A stretch of DNA of 7,411 bases. Origin: ZCTH02-B3 sp036563895 (GTDB lineage Bacteria; Bacillota; Bacilli; Paenibacillales; Paenibacillaceae). How positions within the stretch are numbered: the first letter of the stretch is position 1; every line of letters begins with the position of its first letter. This document shows positions 6,400-7,411 of this stretch, piece after piece. The notes beneath the pieces were generated by a model. That model was not told the origin of the DNA. It searched no databases and saw only the letters and a list, made by a program, of their open reading frames with translations. The translations under genes and the position numbers were made by a program. The stretch covers positions 1 through 7,411 of the forward strand of contig DATCLN010000172.1 in NCBI GenBank assembly GCA_036563895.1, read 5' to 3'.

Positions 6400-6508
6400 A
6401 GAGAACCAAGTTCCAAGAAACGGGCAATTCCGGAAGTTCGCCGGTTCCGGATTTTTTCCTTTGTCCAAAACTCTTTCAGACATCCATGGAATGGCCGGCA
6501 TCCTTTTT

Positions 6509-6781
6509 TCACCCAGCGGTCATGTTCTCGACCCAGCTGTGGGTATACGCGACGGAGAGCTGGGCGCCGCCGATCCCGGCCAGGAAGCCGCCGGCCAGCA
6601 CGGCGGCGTAGCGGACGAGCCTGGGATTGACGTCGCACGCGAACAGCATATCCTCCCGTTCGCCGGCCGCCCGCAGGATGATGCCGATCCGGGTGCGGAA
6701 CAGCACAAACCAGAGCGCCGGCACCAGCAGCATGGACAGATGCGTCAGCGGATCGTGGTTGAACAATGCGATGTAAACGCC
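6509..6781 (-). pseudogene. Internal fragment of a BMP/nucleoside-type ABC transporter permease
   Basis: About 90 residues match, by recognition, the C-terminal half of permeases of the NupQ/YufQ and BMP-lipoprotein-associated type. The fragment begins around VYIALFNHDPLTHLSMLLVP, continues through LFRTRIGIILRAAGERE and VRYAAVLAGGFLAGIGGAQL, and ends SVAYTHSWVENMTAG. In intact relatives the ENMTAG motif continues with GRGFIALA and a further membrane segment. Here a TGA (6509-6511) follows directly, and no reading frame beyond it resembles the missing part. The N-terminal half is also absent: upstream codons run into about 95 bp of unrecognised sequence and then into the group II intron. The reading frame is open through the fragment, but it has no start or ribosome site of its own. 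Intact relatives import nucleosides together with an ATPase and a lipoprotein; none of these partners is present here. Confidence 0.85.
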
Positions 6782-6875
6782 TGGCGCGGCATCCGGCTGC
6801 CGGACGATCCGATTCCAGCGGGTTGAGGCGCGGAAAGGCTGGCAGCGGGCAGGCTGACGGCGGATCGGATATCCA

Positions 6876-6945
6876 ATCGAGTAGAAGGGGGCGGCTAGCC
6901 CCCGTCCTCTCACACCACCTGGCATGCGGGTCCGCACCAGGCGGT
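6876..6945 (-). ncRNA. Group II intron ribozyme domains 5 and 6
   Basis: Domain 5 is at 6914-6945. On the - strand ACCGCCTGG pairs with CCAGGTGGT (9 bp with one G-T), then comes a two-base bulge TG, then TGCG with CGCA around a four-base loop. The catalytic triad reads CGC at positions 3-5, as in class IIC. Domain 6 follows: GGGGGC pairs with GCCCCC, and a lower stem GAG/CTC and GGA/TCT surrounds an unpaired A. That A (complement of 6882) is seven bases from the intron end, the usual place for the branch point. The first exon base would be 6875. Confidence 0.85.
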
Positions 6946-6954
6946 TCCGAAGAG

Positions 6955-7411
6955 TTAACGAATCGCCCAGTACCGTTCAAGCAGGCTGACCAGCCCTTGC
7001 GCCTGCCAGTAGCGGGTGTCAAGGGCATAGTTCAGGTTACGGGACATCTCCCATGGCCCCCGGCGTGAATTCGCCATGACATGGGCGAGGTGTTCCGGAA
7101 CGCCGAGCGCCCGAAGTTCACGGTAGCGCGTCCGTACCCGTTTCCACTGTTTCCACAGGCACATCCTCAGCCGCCGGCGGATCCACTGGTCAAGGGTCTC
7201 ACAGTGCGACTTTGCGGCCGCTATGCGGAAATATCCGACCCATCCCGTAGTGTACCGGTTCAGTTCCCGGATTCGTTGCTCCATGGACACAGACCGGGTC
7301 CTGGATGTGATGGCCCTGACCCGTTCCTTGAAGCGTTCCACCGTCTTTGGAGCCAACCGGATGGTCGCTTCCCGGTCCGGCAGAAAACTGAACCCCAGAA
7401 ACTTCCTCTTC
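6955..7411 (-). CDS. ltrA: Group II intron reverse transcriptase/maturase, C-terminal part
   Basis: The frame is open from the right edge to TAA at 6955-6957, giving about 152 residues. It begins KRKFLGFSFL, the last conserved block of the reverse transcriptase fold, so the TTG at 7356 is not the start. The maturase (X) domain follows: RLAPKTVERFKERVR, then LNRYTTGWVGYFRIA, WIRRRLRMCLWKQWKR, and ending GLVSLLERYWAIR. The protein ends there with no DNA-binding or HNH endonuclease region, as in class IIC enzymes. The enzyme binds the intron RNA, helps splicing and copies it into DNA at new sites. No frameshift or stop is seen in the visible part, so it may be functional, but the catalytic YADD region lies outside the window. 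Confidence 0.93.
   Translation of the reverse strand, partial: KRKFLGFSFLPDREATIRLAPKTVERFKERVRAITSRTRSVSMEQRIRELNRYTTGWVGYFRIAAAKSHCETLDQWIRRRLRMCLWKQWKRVRTRYRELRALGVPEHLAHVMANSRRGPWEMSRNLNYALDTRYWQAQGLVSLLERYWAIR

Larger units (their letters stand above)
6876..7411 (-). mobile_element. Group II intron, class IIC type, 3' part (runs off the window)
   Basis: The element is read on the - strand and enters from the right edge. It contains the end of the intron-encoded maturase, then domains 5 and 6, and ends at a predicted 3' splice site after 6876 (intron end ...CTACTCGAT). Assignment to class IIC rests on the CGC triad in domain 5 and on the absence of an endonuclease domain at the maturase C-terminus. 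The 5' end, ribozyme domains 1-3 and the 5' exon lie outside. Class IIC introns are known to insert after terminator-like hairpins; that side of the site cannot be seen here. Confidence 0.9.

Noticed and set aside
6782..6937. Extension of the permease reading frame into the intron, with an apparent ATG at 6937
   Set aside because: This start lies inside domain 5 of the group II intron and the added residues resemble no permease. It is chance read-through of an open frame.
1..7411. CRISPR array, tRNA or rRNA genes
   Set aside because: No regularly spaced direct repeats with unique spacers were seen beyond the four palindromes, and no cloverleaf or conserved rRNA stretch was recognised by eye.

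Overview
The window looks like chromosomal DNA of a moderately GC-rich, low-motility-bias Firmicute, most likely a member of the Paenibacillaceae (Paenibacillus, Cohnella or Thermobacillus type). This rests on strong purine-rich Shine-Dalgarno sites, an intrinsic terminator with a run of seven T, a tandem CbxX/CfqX (SpoVK-like) ATPase, a group II intron of class IIC type, and GC-rich genes separated by AT-richer spacers. The taxonomic call is inference from style and gene families, not from a marker gene.

Left part (1-985). The end of an unrecognised + strand gene stops at 168. It is followed by about 320 bp without a gene, holding four copies of a 17-bp palindrome, TCGGAC-N5-GTCCGA. The copies are placed symmetrically about position 288.5: two in one orientation and two in the other, with steps of 51, 73 and 51 bp. 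Next comes a small four-helix membrane protein resembling DUF6220 (489-884, +). A long hairpin (936-976) closes this unit and separates it from the convergent operon to its right.

Centre (986-4743, - strand). A three-gene operon is transcribed right to left. Its first gene encodes an 866-residue ATPase with three complete CbxX/CfqX AAA+ modules. The second encodes a four-helix membrane protein whose ribosome site overlaps the ATPase stop codon. The third encodes a single-pass membrane protein with a C-terminal beta-rich domain, and it overlaps the second gene by 65 bp. The tight coupling suggests a membrane-associated ATPase machine or remodelling complex. Neither membrane protein belongs to a family I can name.

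Right part (4744-7411, - strand). A strong intrinsic terminator (4801-4829) ends a separate gene for an eight-helix membrane HD-GYP protein, a likely cyclic-di-GMP phosphodiesterase, which is preceded by a possible sigma-D-like promoter. To its right lies a permease pseudogene: an internal piece of a BMP/nucleoside-type ABC transporter permease lacking both ends. Then comes the 3' end of a group IIC intron, with the maturase C-terminus, domains 5 and 6 and a predictable 3' splice junction at 6876/6875. The intron runs off the window. The pseudogene and intron mark a decayed or rearranged junction, while the two - strand units in the middle look intact.
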